DNA of 64,000 nt from positions 7,130,001 to 7,194,000 of the forward strand of contig NZ_CP074102.1 of the NCBI RefSeq assembly GCF_018310535.1, given 5' to 3'. The position numbers were made by a program, and so were the translations under genes. This document shows, in pieces, positions 26,156 through 36,423 of this stretch. Under the pieces are notes generated by a model. The model had not been told where the DNA came from. It ran no database searches and saw only the letters and a program-made list of their open reading frames with translations. Position 1 is the first letter of the stretch. Every line of letters starts with the position of its first letter. The stretch comes from Streptomyces mirabilis (GTDB lineage Bacteria > Actinomycetota > Actinomycetes > Streptomycetales > Streptomycetaceae).

Positions 26156-27706
26156 TCAGGCGTACGAGGCCGGGACCACCTCGGGAGTCCCGGCCACCGG
26201 TGTCCGCGCCCGGTAGGCCCGGTAGGCGGCGCCCGCGACCAGGGTCAGGCCCAGGAACAGCACCGTGAACCACTGGAAGTACCAGTGCCTGCCCGCCGGG
26301 TCGTACACCGCCGCGCGCGGCCAGGCGAGGTTGACGGTCATGAAGAGGCCGTAGACGAGGGCGATCGCGTTGACGGGGACGCCCCAGCGGCCCAGCGAGA
26401 AGAGCGGGGCGCCCCTCTCGTCGGTGCCGTCGGCGGTGAACTCCCCGCGCAGCCGGCGGACCAGCAGCGGACCGGTCACCATCGCGTACGCCAGGTACAG
26501 CATCACGATGCAGGTGGTGCCGATCGCCAGGAAGGCGTCCGGGGAGGCGAAGTTGAGCAGCAGCAGGGCGGCGGCGAGGACGCCGACGACCAGGGCGGGG
26601 GCGCTCGGCATACCGGTGCGCGGGTTGACCTTGGAGAGGCGGCCGGAGAAGGGGAGCTGGTGGTCGCGGGCCATCGAGAAGAGCATGCGGCAGGCGGCGG
26701 TCTGGATCGCCAGGGTCGCCACCGCGATGGCCACCACGACGTCGGCGAGCAGCGCGCGGCCGACCCCGTCGCCGAGGCTGCTGGTCAGGACGTAGCTCAG
26801 ACCGTCGACGCCGAGACGGCCGTCGGTGAGGCTGGGCGCCGCGAGCAGACCGCCGAGCACGATGAGACCGCCGAGCAGACCCGCCGCGCCGAGCGCGGTG
26901 AGGATCGTGCGGGGCGCGGTGCGGCGCGGGTCGTGGGTCTCCTCGCTCATCTCACCGGCGCTGTCGAAGCCGATCATGACGTACGCGGCCATGAACGAGC
27001 CCACCATCAGCGCCCCGAACAGGCCGGTGCTGCCCTGGCCGGTGTGGAAGGTGATGCCGGGGGAGCGCTCGGAGTGGGTGAGCAGGAGCACGATGATCAG
27101 GACGGCGCCGATGATCTCGGCCGTGACACCGATCCGGTTGATCATCGACATCACCCGGTTGTCGATGACGTTCACCAGCGTGGTCAGCACGAGCAGGATC
27201 ACGCCGAGGACCGCCGCGTTGGCAGCGCCGTCGGGGCTGGTGGGGGCCGGATCTCTGCCGACCAGCTGGAAGCCGGACCAGATCGCGGGCAGCACCATCT
27301 GCAGCGCGAGCGCCGCCGCCGCGACCACCACGATCTGCCCGATCACCATGATCCAGCCGGCGAACCAGCCGAAGGAGAGGTTCGACAGGCGCGAGGACCA
27401 CTGGTAGATCGCGCCCGAGATCGGATAGCGCGCGGCCAGCTCCGCGAAGCAGGCGGCGACCGTCAACTGGCCCACCAGCACGGCTGGCCAGGTCCAGAAG
27501 AAGACGGGACCGCCGAACGCGTACCCGAAGGCGAAGAACTGGAAGACGGTCGTCAGGACGGAGATGAAGGAGAAGCCGGCGGCGAACGAGGCGTACCTGC
27601 CGAGGCTGCGGTGCAGCTCCTGGCCGTAGCCGAACTCGGCCAGGGAGCGGTCGCCGGAGGACTCCGGAGGGTCGGGGCGTACGTCGGAGGGGGCGGTGGT
27701 GGTCAC
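26156..27706 (-). CDS. APC-family permease with the guanidine-operon operator
   Basis: This is a 516-residue amino acid-polyamine-organocation (APC) family transporter with about 12 predicted membrane helices. Family features include the first helix with GFSFISVLTTVFQFFAFG and the IYQWSSRLSNLSFGWFAGW segment. The GTG start at 27706 follows a GGCAGGTG sequence. A copy of the palindromic operator seen before the DUF1989 genes begins 37 bases upstream. Permeases of this type often accompany carboxylase/DUF1989 clusters. It may therefore import guanidine, a guanidino compound or urea; the substrate is inferred only from this shared operator. Confidence 0.82.
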   Translation of the reverse strand: MTTTAPSDVRPDPPESSGDRSLAEFGYGQELHRSLGRYASFAAGFSFISVLTTVFQFFAFGYAFGGPVFFWTWPAVLVGQLTVAACFAELAARYPISGAIYQWSSRLSNLSFGWFAGWIMVIGQIVVVAAAALALQMVLPAIWSGFQLVGRDPAPTSPDGAANAAVLGVILLVLTTLVNVIDNRVMSMINRIGVTAEIIGAVLIIVLLLTHSERSPGITFHTGQGSTGLFGALMVGSFMAAYVMIGFDSAGEMSEETHDPRRTAPRTILTALGAAGLLGGLIVLGGLLAAPSLTDGRLGVDGLSYVLTSSLGDGVGRALLADVVVAIAVATLAIQTAACRMLFSMARDHQLPFSGRLSKVNPRTGMPSAPALVVGVLAAALLLLNFASPDAFLAIGTTCIVMLYLAYAMVTGPLLVRRLRGEFTADGTDERGAPLFSLGRWGVPVNAIALVYGLFMTVNLAWPRAAVYDPAGRHWYFQWFTVLFLGLTLVAGAAYRAYRARTPVAGTPEVVPASYA

Positions 27707-27742
27707 GGCGGCACCTGCCTTCGGCGCGGAAGGGTGGGCGGT

Positions 27743-27764
27743 ATTCCTGTCGGGTGACAGAAAT
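27743..27764. promoter_or_regulatory. Second copy of the TetR-type operator, before the APC permease
   Basis: The arms ATTCCTGTCG and TGACAGAAAT with a two-base GG spacer match the operator at 19306-19327 in 18 of 20 arm positions. Both are followed by the same TAGGG on the right side. It begins 37 bases upstream of the permease start, which is consistent with control by the TetR encoded at 19611. Confidence 0.7.
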
Positions 27765-27851
27765 TAGGGAGTGCCTGTTTCGCTCGCGTGACACGGCCGT
27801 GTCGGGGTCGGGCCTAAGTCCTCACGCCCTTGCGGCCCGAAGGGAATCGCG

Positions 27852-27866
27852 ATACATCGTGTGTAT
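27852..27866. promoter_or_regulatory. PadR-type operator candidate
   Basis: The sequence contains the inverted repeat ATACA-TCGTG-TGTAT, arms of five bases with a five-base centre, 64 bases upstream of the PadR gene. PadR regulators typically bind ATGT/ACAT-type dyads of this size and often repress themselves. Confidence 0.5.
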
Positions 27867-27930
27867 TGACGCTCGCCTCGCACACGCGATATGTTCGGCT
27901 ACGGATATTCGGAGACGAGGTGAGGTCATC

Positions 27931-28581
27931 ATGGCGACGAAACGCCGCAAGCTGAGCAATCCGCTGGCGCTCGCGGTCATGGTGCTGCTCACCGAGAAGC
28001 CGATGCATCCGTACGAGATCGCCCAGACCCTGCGCCGACGGGGCAAGGACACCAGCCTGAAGATCAACTACGGCTCGCTCTACACCGTCGTCCAGAACCT
28101 GGAGAAGCACGGCTTCGTCGAGGTCGCGGAGGTGCAGCGACAGGGCAACCGCCCCGAGCGCACGCTGTACGGCATCACGGACGCCGGACGTGCGGAGGCC
28201 ACCGAGTGGCTGTCGGACCTGCTCGCCGTCCCGGCGGAGGAGTATCCGATCTTCGAGGCCGCGCTCTCACTGATGGGCGTGCTCCATCCCGACGAGGTGG
28301 CACGCCTGTTGGGGGAGCGGCTCAACATGCTGGAGGTGCGGGCCGCGAGTATGCGAGGCGGCCTGGAGAAGCTCAACGAGACGCTGCCCCGGCTCTTCCT
28401 GATCGAGTCCGAGTTCAAGCTGCACATGATCGAGGCGGAGGCGGAATGGGTCCGCGGCTTCCTGGCGGAGGTCACGGCGGGCACGTTTCCGGGCGTCAAG
28501 GAGTGGCGGTCCTTCAGCGAGACGGGGGAGGTCCCCGAGGAGTACCTGAAGCTGGAAACCGGTGAGGTCGAAAGACCGTAG
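27931..28581 (+). CDS. PadR-family transcriptional regulator
   Basis: This is a 216-residue PadR/Vir-like regulator. It has an N-terminal winged helix (about 10-95: LALAVMVLLTEKPMHPYEIAQTLRRRG and INYGSLYTVVQNLEKHGFVE) and a C-terminal helical Vir_act_alpha_C-like dimerisation domain. The ATG at 27931 follows a GAGGTGAGG stretch. An inverted repeat of PadR type lies 64 bases upstream. Two ABC exporter genes follow 191 bases downstream on the same strand. The usual role would be repression of that exporter, relieved by a drug-like ligand. Confidence 0.88.
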   Translation: MATKRRKLSNPLALAVMVLLTEKPMHPYEIAQTLRRRGKDTSLKINYGSLYTVVQNLEKHGFVEVAEVQRQGNRPERTLYGITDAGRAEATEWLSDLLAVPAEEYPIFEAALSLMGVLHPDEVARLLGERLNMLEVRAASMRGGLEKLNETLPRLFLIESEFKLHMIEAEAEWVRGFLAEVTAGTFPGVKEWRSFSETGEVPEEYLKLETGEVERP

Positions 28582-28772
28582 CCGAACAGAGAAATGACCC
28601 CGGCAGAGCTGTTGCAGCAGCCCCACCAGGGTCTCGAACCCCGAACCGAACCCGCCGTGAGGCAGCTCCGGGCCATCGAGGTGCGGCACACCCAGGATAG
28701 CCCGGCGCTCTTCACGCGGATCGGCTCGGCATACCCACCCGAGATCACCGCTCACACAGGAGAGCAGTCGTC

Positions 28773-29785
<1,013 letters not shown>

Positions 29786-29789
<4 letters not shown>

Positions 29790-30562
29790 GTACCGCCGTC
29801 TCCCAGACCTGGTACATGACCCAGCGTCAGCTGATGGTGTTCGCACGTCAGCCCGCCTACGCGATCATCACCCTGATCCAGCCGGTGATCTGGCTGTTCC
29901 TGTTCGGCAACCTCTTCAAGAAGGTCGTCGAACTCGGAGGCTTCGGCACCACCTCGTATCTGGACTACCTCGTCCCGGGCGTGGTCGTGATGAGCGCGCT
30001 CAGCTCCAACATGTGGGCGGGCATGGGCACGCTCGACGAGATCCAGCGCGGCACCCTCGACCGCTTCCTGACCACGCCCGTCAGCCGGGCCGCCCTGATG
30101 AACGGCAACGTCGTCAACAACGGCCTGATCACCGCCCTGCAGTCGGTCATCATCGTGCTGCTCGGCCTGCTGGGCGGCGCGGACTACCCGGGCGGCATCG
30201 GCGGTATCGCGATCCTGATCGTCGCCTCGGTCCTGCTCGGCACGGTCTTCGGGGCGCTGTCCAACGCGCTGGGCATGCTGGTCCGGGAGCGGGAGTCGAT
30301 CATCGGCATCAACACGTTCCTGCTGCTGCCGCTGACCTTCCTCTCCTCGGCCTTCATGGCCCCGTCCCAGATGCCGGGCTGGATGCGGCACATCGCCGAC
30401 TTCAATCCGCTCAACTGGGCGATGGTGGCGGGGCGGTCGGCGATGTCCGAGCACCCCGACTGGGGTGTCGTGCTCGGCCGCTCGGGGGCGCTGCTCGCGT
30501 TGGCCGTGGCGGCGGTGTGGCTGTCGATCCGCACGTTCAGGTCGTACCAGCGTTCCGTGTGA
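29786..30562 (+). CDS. ABC-2 type transporter permease (DrrB-like)
   Basis: This is a 258-residue membrane subunit with six predicted helices, of the ABC-2/DrrB family. It starts in an ATGA overlap with the ATPase gene, so the two are translated together. Family features include the N-terminal amphipathic segment (TWYMTQRQLMVFARQPAY), MSALSSNMWAGMGTLDEIQRGTLDR in the first cytoplasmic loop and the LLPLTFLSSAFM... helix near the C-terminus. It forms the export pore. The export substrate is unknown. Confidence 0.92.
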
Positions 30563-30610
30563 CCCCGAGGGGCCGGGGCCGGTGTCCCGAGTGACGCGAG
30601 GGGGTGGGAG

Positions 30611-31459
30611 TCAGGAGGCGGCCGACGCGGTCGCCTCCTGCTCCGCCTCCACCTGCGCGTTCCAGTCCCGCTTGGACGCCTGCCAGCCGTCCTCGTTGTG
30701 CCCAAGACGCCAGTAGCCGGAGATCGACAGGTCCTCGCGCGGAATCTCGCGCTCGACCCGCAGCAGCCGACGCAGCTCCTTCACGAAGCCCGCCTCGCCG
30801 TGCACGAACGCGTGCACCCGTCCCGCCGGGAAGTCGAGGGCGCGGACGGCCTCCACCAGGGCCTCGCCGAGCGGCCGGTCCCCGCGGTGCAGCCAGACGA
30901 CCTCCACGTCGGAGTCGATCTTCTGCTGCTCCTTGTGCCCGGAGATCTCCACGAAGGCGCGGGCCACGGCGCCCTCCGGCAGTGCCTCCAGGGCGGCACT
31001 GATCGCGGGCAGTGCGCTCTCGTCACCGGCGAGCAGATGCCAGTCGGCGCTCGCGTCGGGCGCGTATGCGCCACCCGGACCCATGAACCGCACGACCTCG
31101 CCCGGCTGGACGCGCGCCGCCCACGGCCCGGCCAGGCCCTCGTCGCCGTGCACCACGAAGTCGAGCGTCAGCTCGCGCAGTTCGGGGTCCCAGGCACGCA
31201 CGGTGTACGTCCGGGTCACCGGCCACTGCGCGCGCGGGAGTTCCTCGCGGATCCGCTCCATGTCGAAGGGCTCGGGGTAGGTGACACCCCCCGGGGCGAA
31301 CAGCAACTTCACATAGTGGTCGGTGCTGGTACCCGCGGTGAACTCGGCGAGGCCCTCGCCGCCCAGCACGACACGCTGCATGTGGGGGGTCAACCGCTCG
31401 GTCCGCACGACGTGCGCGGAGTGGGGCTTCCTGGACCTGCGTGCCGGACGCTCTGCCAT
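30611..31459 (-). CDS. Siderophore-interacting protein (FAD-dependent ferric reductase)
   Basis: This 282-residue protein has an N-terminal FAD-binding barrel (RTYTVRAWD, the RxYT flavin-binding motif, at about 85) and a C-terminal NAD(P)-binding SIP domain (LLAGDESALPAISAALEALP). Such proteins release iron from imported ferric siderophores by reduction. The ATG at 31459 is preceded by GAGGAGG and preferred over an upstream GTG at 31477. Two iron-box-like sites lie upstream, so repression by an iron-bound DmdR/IdeR regulator is likely. The gene is convergent with the DrrB-like permease gene. Confidence 0.9.
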   Translation of the reverse strand: MAERPARRSRKPHSAHVVRTERLTPHMQRVVLGGEGLAEFTAGTSTDHYVKLLFAPGGVTYPEPFDMERIREELPRAQWPVTRTYTVRAWDPELRELTLDFVVHGDEGLAGPWAARVQPGEVVRFMGPGGAYAPDASADWHLLAGDESALPAISAALEALPEGAVARAFVEISGHKEQQKIDSDVEVVWLHRGDRPLGEALVEAVRALDFPAGRVHAFVHGEAGFVKELRRLLRVEREIPREDLSISGYWRLGHNEDGWQASKRDWNAQVEAEQEATASAAS

Positions 31460-31481
31460 GACGGCCTCCTCGTTCACTCGC

Positions 31482-31500
31482 TTAGGCTTACCTAAGTTAG
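31482..31500 (-). promoter_or_regulatory. Iron-box-like operator
   Basis: The core TTAGG-CTTA-CCTAA is an inverted repeat at 31482-31495. The 19-base segment matches the actinobacterial IdeR/DmdR iron box in 13 of 19 positions on the minus strand. It begins 22 bases upstream of the siderophore-interacting protein start. Confidence 0.7.
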
Positions 31501-31601
31501 CATCTCTCCCCTAGTTAACACCCCCCGCGTGAGAAGCTCATGAGCCCCCTACGCCAAGGCTCGAGTCGCGCGGGGGCCGGGGTCGAGTCGCGCTCTGTGA
31601 G

Positions 31602-31615
31602 TAAGGCTACCCTAA
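31602..31615 (-). promoter_or_regulatory. Second, weaker iron-box-like site
   Basis: TAAGGCTACCCTAA resembles the core of the site at 31482, with arms less perfect than that copy. It lies about 140 bases upstream of the siderophore-interacting protein start and could be an upstream operator. Confidence 0.4.
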
Positions 31616-31666
31616 ACTGAGAATGTCACTCTCTTGAGTGAGGGCGCCGATTTCACTCGCTCCCGC

Positions 31667-32602
31667 TCACTCGCCGAGTGTGGTGAGCAACCGCTGCAGC
31701 GATCCGCCCAGACCCCAGCGCGCGGCCAGTCCTTCCAGCGCGGCCGGGTCGCGCGGCGCGTGCGGCAACGCCGTGTCGACGTCCGGCAGGGGAACGTCAC
31801 CGGCGACCCGCACGACCTTGGGCGCGACCGCGACATACGGCCGCGACTCGTCGAGCCGCTTGCGCTGAGAAGGCGTCAGCTTCGCCTTCGGGTCGTCGAC
31901 CGCCGCCATGATCGCGGCCAGGTCGCCGAACTGGTCGAGCAGCTTGGCCGCCGTCTTCTCACCGATCCCCGGCACCCCCGGCAGACCGTCGCTCGGGTCG
32001 CCGCGCAGCAGCGCCAGATCCGCGTATCCGGAGCCGTCGACCCCGTACTTCTCGCGCAGCCAGGTCTCATCGGTGAGCTGGAGCGTGCCCACACCCTTGA
32101 GGGGGTACAGGACGCGCACCCCCCGCTTGTCGTCGACGAGTTGGTAGAGGTCGCGGTCGCCGGTGACGATGTCGACCGGGCCGTCGGCGCGCCCCGTGAA
32201 GGTGCCGATCACATCGTCCGCCTCGTACCCCTCGACCCCCACGCGCGCGATGCCTAGCGCGTCGAGGACCTCCTCGATGACCGGCACCTGCGGGGAGAGC
32301 GTGTCCGGCACCTCCTCCTCGTCCGGCCGGCCGGCCTCGGTCTCCACGGCGACGCGATGCGCCTTGTACGAGGGGATCAGGTCGACCCGCCACTGCGGGC
32401 GCCAGTCCGCGTCCATGCAGGCCACCAGATCGTCGGGGCGGTGGTCCTTGACCAGCCGGTCGATGAAGTCGAGCAGCCCGCGCACGGCGTTCACGGGCGT
32501 GCCGTCCGGGGCCCTCACCGAGTCGGGGACCCCGAAGTAGGCCCGGAAGTACAGGGAAGCGGTGTCGAGCAGCATCAGGCGTCTGGTCACGCCTCGCATC
32601 AT
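31667..32602 (-). CDS. 5'-3' exonuclease
   Basis: This 311-residue protein matches the stand-alone 5'-3' exonuclease family, resembling the N-terminal domain of DNA polymerase I. Family motifs include DTASLYFRAYFG, ACMDADWRPQWR, GYEADDVIGT, TGDRDLYQLVDD and GDPSDGLPGVPGIGEKTAAKLL, the helix-hairpin-helix segment. The acidic residues needed for metal binding are all present. Two adjacent ATGs (32599 and 32602) are possible starts. It likely takes part in removal of RNA primers or flap DNA. It is separated by 189 bases from the siderophore gene. Confidence 0.92.
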   Translation of the reverse strand: MMRGVTRRLMLLDTASLYFRAYFGVPDSVRAPDGTPVNAVRGLLDFIDRLVKDHRPDDLVACMDADWRPQWRVDLIPSYKAHRVAVETEAGRPDEEEVPDTLSPQVPVIEEVLDALGIARVGVEGYEADDVIGTFTGRADGPVDIVTGDRDLYQLVDDKRGVRVLYPLKGVGTLQLTDETWLREKYGVDGSGYADLALLRGDPSDGLPGVPGIGEKTAAKLLDQFGDLAAIMAAVDDPKAKLTPSQRKRLDESRPYVAVAPKVVRVAGDVPLPDVDTALPHAPRDPAALEGLAARWGLGGSLQRLLTTLGE

Positions 32603-32720
32603 GCCGTACGCCACTGACAGTGACCTGGACCACTCCTGTGTTTGCTCCGTGTAAGTGCGGGCAAGCGCGGCATCGGGACAACCCCGGTTGCTTTTTCAAC
32701 TGTCCGATCGAGAGGCACAC

Positions 32721-33800
32721 GTGTCATCCAGGCTTGAGGCCGAGCATTTGTACAAGGTGTTCGGGAGACGACCCGACGCCGCGGCGGAGCGGCTCCGCCA
32801 GGGAGCCGACCGCGAGGAACTGCGCGCCGACGGCACCACGGCTGCCGTGATCGACGCCTCCTTCACGGTGGAACCCGGCCAGATCTTCGTCGTCATGGGC
32901 CTGTCCGGATCCGGCAAGTCCACCCTCCTGCGCATGCTCAACGGACTCCTGGAGCCCACCGCGGGCCAGGTGCGTTTCGACGGTCAGGACCTGACCGCGC
33001 TCAGCGCCCGCGCGCTGCGCGAGGTCCGCTCGAAGAAGATCAGCATGGTCTTCCAGCACTTCGCGCTCTTCCCGCACCGCAGCGTCCTGGAGAACGCGGC
33101 CTACGGCCTGGAGGTCCAGGGCGTGCCGAGCGCCGAGCGCAAGGAACGCGCCACCAGGGCACTGGAGCTGGCCGGGCTCGCCGGCTGGGAGAAGTCCTGG
33201 CCCGACGAGCTGTCCGGCGGTATGCAGCAGCGCGTCGGACTCGCCCGCGCGCTCGCCACCGACGCCGATCTGCTGCTGATGGACGAGTCGTTCAGCGCGC
33301 TGGACCCGCTGATCCGCCGTGACATGCAGGACCAGTTGATCGAGCTCCAGAAGAAGCTCAAGAAGACCATCGTCTTCATCACCCACGACCTCAACGAGGC
33401 GATGCGCCTCGGGGACCGGATCGCCGTCATGCGCGACGGCCGCATCGTCCAGACCGGCACCGCCGAGGACATCCTCGTCCGTCCCGCGAACGACTACGTC
33501 GCCTCCTTCACCCAGGACGTCGACCGCTCCCGGGTCCTGACCGCCGGAGCCGTCATGGACACCGACGTGCGCGGCGACGAGGCGGACTGCGACTGCGAGA
33601 CCGCCACGCCCGACACCCCCTTCGTGGACCTCTGCGCGATCAGCGCCCGCCTCACGCACCCGGTGGCGGTACTGGACGAGCGACGCGAACTCGTCGGCGT
33701 CGTCCACCCGCGGCGCCTCGTCGCCTTCCTCGGCGACGAGCAGGGGACCCCCGAACGCTGTGCCAGTCCTCGGGACGAGGCGGTGACGGCCGGTGCCTAG
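32721..33800 (+). CDS. Glycine betaine/proline ABC transporter ATP-binding protein
   Basis: This is a 359-residue ATPase of the ProV/OpuAA type. Walker A is MGLSGSGKSTLL (about 60), the signature is LSGGMQQRVGLARAL, Walker B is LLLMDESFSALDP, and FITHDLNEAMRLGDRIAVM closes the core. The C-terminal ~100 residues correspond to a degenerate CBS-like region containing an acidic Cys-rich insert (DEADCDCET). The GTG at 32721 fits the conserved start (SSRLEAEHLYKVFG). Its last 8 bases overlap the permease gene. The three components probably take up an osmoprotectant. Confidence 0.9.
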   Translation: MSSRLEAEHLYKVFGRRPDAAAERLRQGADREELRADGTTAAVIDASFTVEPGQIFVVMGLSGSGKSTLLRMLNGLLEPTAGQVRFDGQDLTALSARALREVRSKKISMVFQHFALFPHRSVLENAAYGLEVQGVPSAERKERATRALELAGLAGWEKSWPDELSGGMQQRVGLARALATDADLLLMDESFSALDPLIRRDMQDQLIELQKKLKKTIVFITHDLNEAMRLGDRIAVMRDGRIVQTGTAEDILVRPANDYVASFTQDVDRSRVLTAGAVMDTDVRGDEADCDCETATPDTPFVDLCAISARLTHPVAVLDERRELVGVVHPRRLVAFLGDEQGTPERCASPRDEAVTAGA

Positions 33801-36402
33801 GATTCCCTTCGGCGACTGGGTCAACAGCGCCGTCGACTGGCTGCTGAACCACATGGCGTGGCTCTTCGACTTCTTCAAGACCGTCTTCCAGGGCACGTAC
33901 GACGGCATCGACGCCGTCCTCCAGGCCCCCGAACCGCTCCTCCTCGCCGGCATCTTCGCGGTGATCGCGTTCTGGCTGCGCGGTACCTCCGCCGGTGTCC
34001 TCACCTTCGTGGGATTCGCGTTCATCGACTCCCTCGAACTGTGGGAGGACGCGATGGTGACCCTCTCGCTGGTCCTCGTCGCCACGCTCATCGCGCTCGT
34101 CGTCTCGGTACCCGTGGGCATCTGGGCGGCGCGCTCCGACCGGGTCAGCGGCATCGTCCGCCCGGTGCTGGACTTCATGCAGACGCTGCCCGCGATGATC
34201 TACCTCATCCCGGCGATCCTGTTCTTCGGCACCGGCGCCCCGGCCGGCATCGTGGCCACCCTGATCTTCGCGCTGGCCCCCGGAGTCCGCATGACCGAGC
34301 TGGGCATCCGCCAGGTCGACAAGGAACTCGTGGAGGCCGCCGACGCTTTCGGCACCACGCCCCGCGACACCCTGCTGCGCATCCAACTGCCGCTCGCACT
34401 GCCCACGGTGATGGCCGGCGTCAACCAGGTCATCATGCTGGGCCTGTCCATGGCCGCCATCGCGGGCATGGTCGGCACCGGCGGCCTCGGCGGCGACGTC
34501 AACGAGGCCATCGGGCAGCTGAACGTCGGCCTCGGCTCCGAGGCGGGCGTGGCCATCGTCATCCTGGCGATCTACCTGGACCGCATGACCGGCGCCCTGG
34601 GTACCCAGGTCTCCCCGCTCGGCCGCCGTGCCGCCGCCAAGCTGCGCGCCGCGCAGGGCCTGAAGATCTGGTCCTACCGCCCCCGCGCGGCCGTCGCCGT
34701 GATCGGTGTCGTCGTGCTCGCGCTGGTCGCGGGCGGTATGGGCATGTTCGGCGGGACCGACTCGACGTCCACCGCGGCCGACGGCCAGGACGTCGGCCAG
34801 GGCAAGAAGATCACCATCGGCTACATCCCGTGGGACGAGGGAGTCGCCTCCACCTTCCTGTGGAAGGAGATCCTCGAGGAGCGCGGCTTCCAGGTCGACA
34901 CCAAGCAGTTCGACGCGGGCCCGCTGTACACCTCCCTCTCCCAGGGCGACATCGACTTCGAGACGGACTCCTGGCTGCCGACCACCCACGAGCAGTACTG
35001 GAAGAAGTACGGCAGCAAGCTCGACGACCTGGGCTCCTGGTACGGCCCCACCTCGCTGGAGCTGAGCGTCCCCTCGTACATGAAGGGCGTCGACTCCCTG
35101 GCGGACCTCAAGGGCAGGGCCGGCACCTTCGGTGGCAAGATCACCGGCATCGAGTCCAGTGCCGGAATGATGGGCCTGCTCAAGAGCAAGGTCCTGAAGG
35201 ACTACGGCCTCGACAAGGAGTACAAGGTCGTCGACAGCTCCACGCCCGCGATGCTGGCCGAGCTGAAGCGCGCGTACGCCAAGAAGGAGCCGATCGTCGT
35301 CACCCTCTGGTCGCCGCACTGGGCCTACAGCGACTACGACTTGAAGAAGCTCAAGGACCCGAAGGGCGCCTGGGGCAAGGGTGACGGAGTGCACACGCTT
35401 TCCCGCAAGGGCTTCGCGCAGGACAACCCGGTCGTCGGGCGGTGGCTGAAGAACTTCAGGATGACGGAGAAGCAGCTCACCGGTCTCGAGGCGGAGATCA
35501 ACAAGGTGGGCAAGGGCAAGCAGCAGGACGCGGTGCGCGCCTGGCTGAAGCGGAACCCCGGAGTCGTCGACAAGCTGGCCCCGGTCAAGAGCTCCGCGGC
35601 CGCTGCCGAGACGAAGCGCCCGCTGGACGTGGCCTGGTTCCCCTGGGACGAGGACGTCGCCGTCACCTACCTCTGGAAGAACGTCCTGGCGCGGCGCGGC
35701 TACACGCTGAACCTCAAGCAGATGGACGTCGGCCCCGTCTACACCGGCCTGGCCTCCGGCGACCTGGACCTCAACTTCGACGCCTGGCTGCCGTACGCCC
35801 AGTCGAACTACTGGGACCAGCACAAGAACGACCTGAGGGACCTGGGCACCTGGTACCGGCCGACCTCGCTGGAGATCGCCGTGCCCTCGTACGTGAAGGA
35901 CGTCAAGTCCCTCGCGGACCTCAAGGGCAAGGCGGGCACCTTCGGCGGCCGGATCATCGGCATCGAGCCGGGCACCGGCGAGATGAACCTCCTGAAGACG
36001 AAGGTCCTTCCGGGCTACGGCCTGGACAAGGAGTTCAAGGTCGTCGACGGCTCCACGCCCGCGATGCTGGCCGAGCTGAAGCGCGCGTACGCCAAGAAGC
36101 AGCCGGTCGCCGTCGTCCTGTGGTCCCCGCACTGGGCGTACAGCGAGTACCAGCTCACCAAGCTCGCCGACGACAAGAAGCTCTTCGGCGAGGGGAACAC
36201 GATCCGGACCATCTCCAGCAAGAAGTTCCCCGAGCGGTACCCGCAGCTCACCAAGTGGATCAAGAACTTCAGGATGAGCGAGTCCGAGCTCGGCACCCTG
36301 GAGAGCGAGATCAAGCAGCGCGGCCAGGGCCATGAGGAGGCGGCCGTCGCCACCTGGCTGAAGGAGCATCCGGACGTGGCGGAGCGGATGACGCCGCAGT
36401 AG
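33793..36402 (+). CDS. Fused ABC permease with two tandem substrate-binding domains
   Basis: This is an 869-residue fusion for glycine betaine/choline-type uptake. Residues 1-about 310 are a ProW-like permease with six or so membrane helices and the EAA loop (ELVEAADAFGTTPRDTLLRI). A further helix leads into a substrate-binding domain (about 335-590), followed by a second, similar one (about 605-869). Both have the aromatic cage landmarks: a PWDE(G/D) start, DSWLP/DAWLP, WY.PTSLE and SPHWAYS(D/E)Y. Fusion of two binding domains on one chain places two of them close to the pore. GTG start, overlapping the ATPase gene by 8 bases. Confidence 0.9.
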   Translation: MPRIPFGDWVNSAVDWLLNHMAWLFDFFKTVFQGTYDGIDAVLQAPEPLLLAGIFAVIAFWLRGTSAGVLTFVGFAFIDSLELWEDAMVTLSLVLVATLIALVVSVPVGIWAARSDRVSGIVRPVLDFMQTLPAMIYLIPAILFFGTGAPAGIVATLIFALAPGVRMTELGIRQVDKELVEAADAFGTTPRDTLLRIQLPLALPTVMAGVNQVIMLGLSMAAIAGMVGTGGLGGDVNEAIGQLNVGLGSEAGVAIVILAIYLDRMTGALGTQVSPLGRRAAAKLRAAQGLKIWSYRPRAAVAVIGVVVLALVAGGMGMFGGTDSTSTAADGQDVGQGKKITIGYIPWDEGVASTFLWKEILEERGFQVDTKQFDAGPLYTSLSQGDIDFETDSWLPTTHEQYWKKYGSKLDDLGSWYGPTSLELSVPSYMKGVDSLADLKGRAGTFGGKITGIESSAGMMGLLKSKVLKDYGLDKEYKVVDSSTPAMLAELKRAYAKKEPIVVTLWSPHWAYSDYDLKKLKDPKGAWGKGDGVHTLSRKGFAQDNPVVGRWLKNFRMTEKQLTGLEAEINKVGKGKQQDAVRAWLKRNPGVVDKLAPVKSSAAAAETKRPLDVAWFPWDEDVAVTYLWKNVLARRGYTLNLKQMDVGPVYTGLASGDLDLNFDAWLPYAQSNYWDQHKNDLRDLGTWYRPTSLEIAVPSYVKDVKSLADLKGKAGTFGGRIIGIEPGTGEMNLLKTKVLPGYGLDKEFKVVDGSTPAMLAELKRAYAKKQPVAVVLWSPHWAYSEYQLTKLADDKKLFGEGNTIRTISSKKFPERYPQLTKWIKNFRMSESELGTLESEIKQRGQGHEEAAVATWLKEHPDVAERMTPQ

Positions 36403-36423
36403 CCGGGAGGGGCGTTCGGTGAG

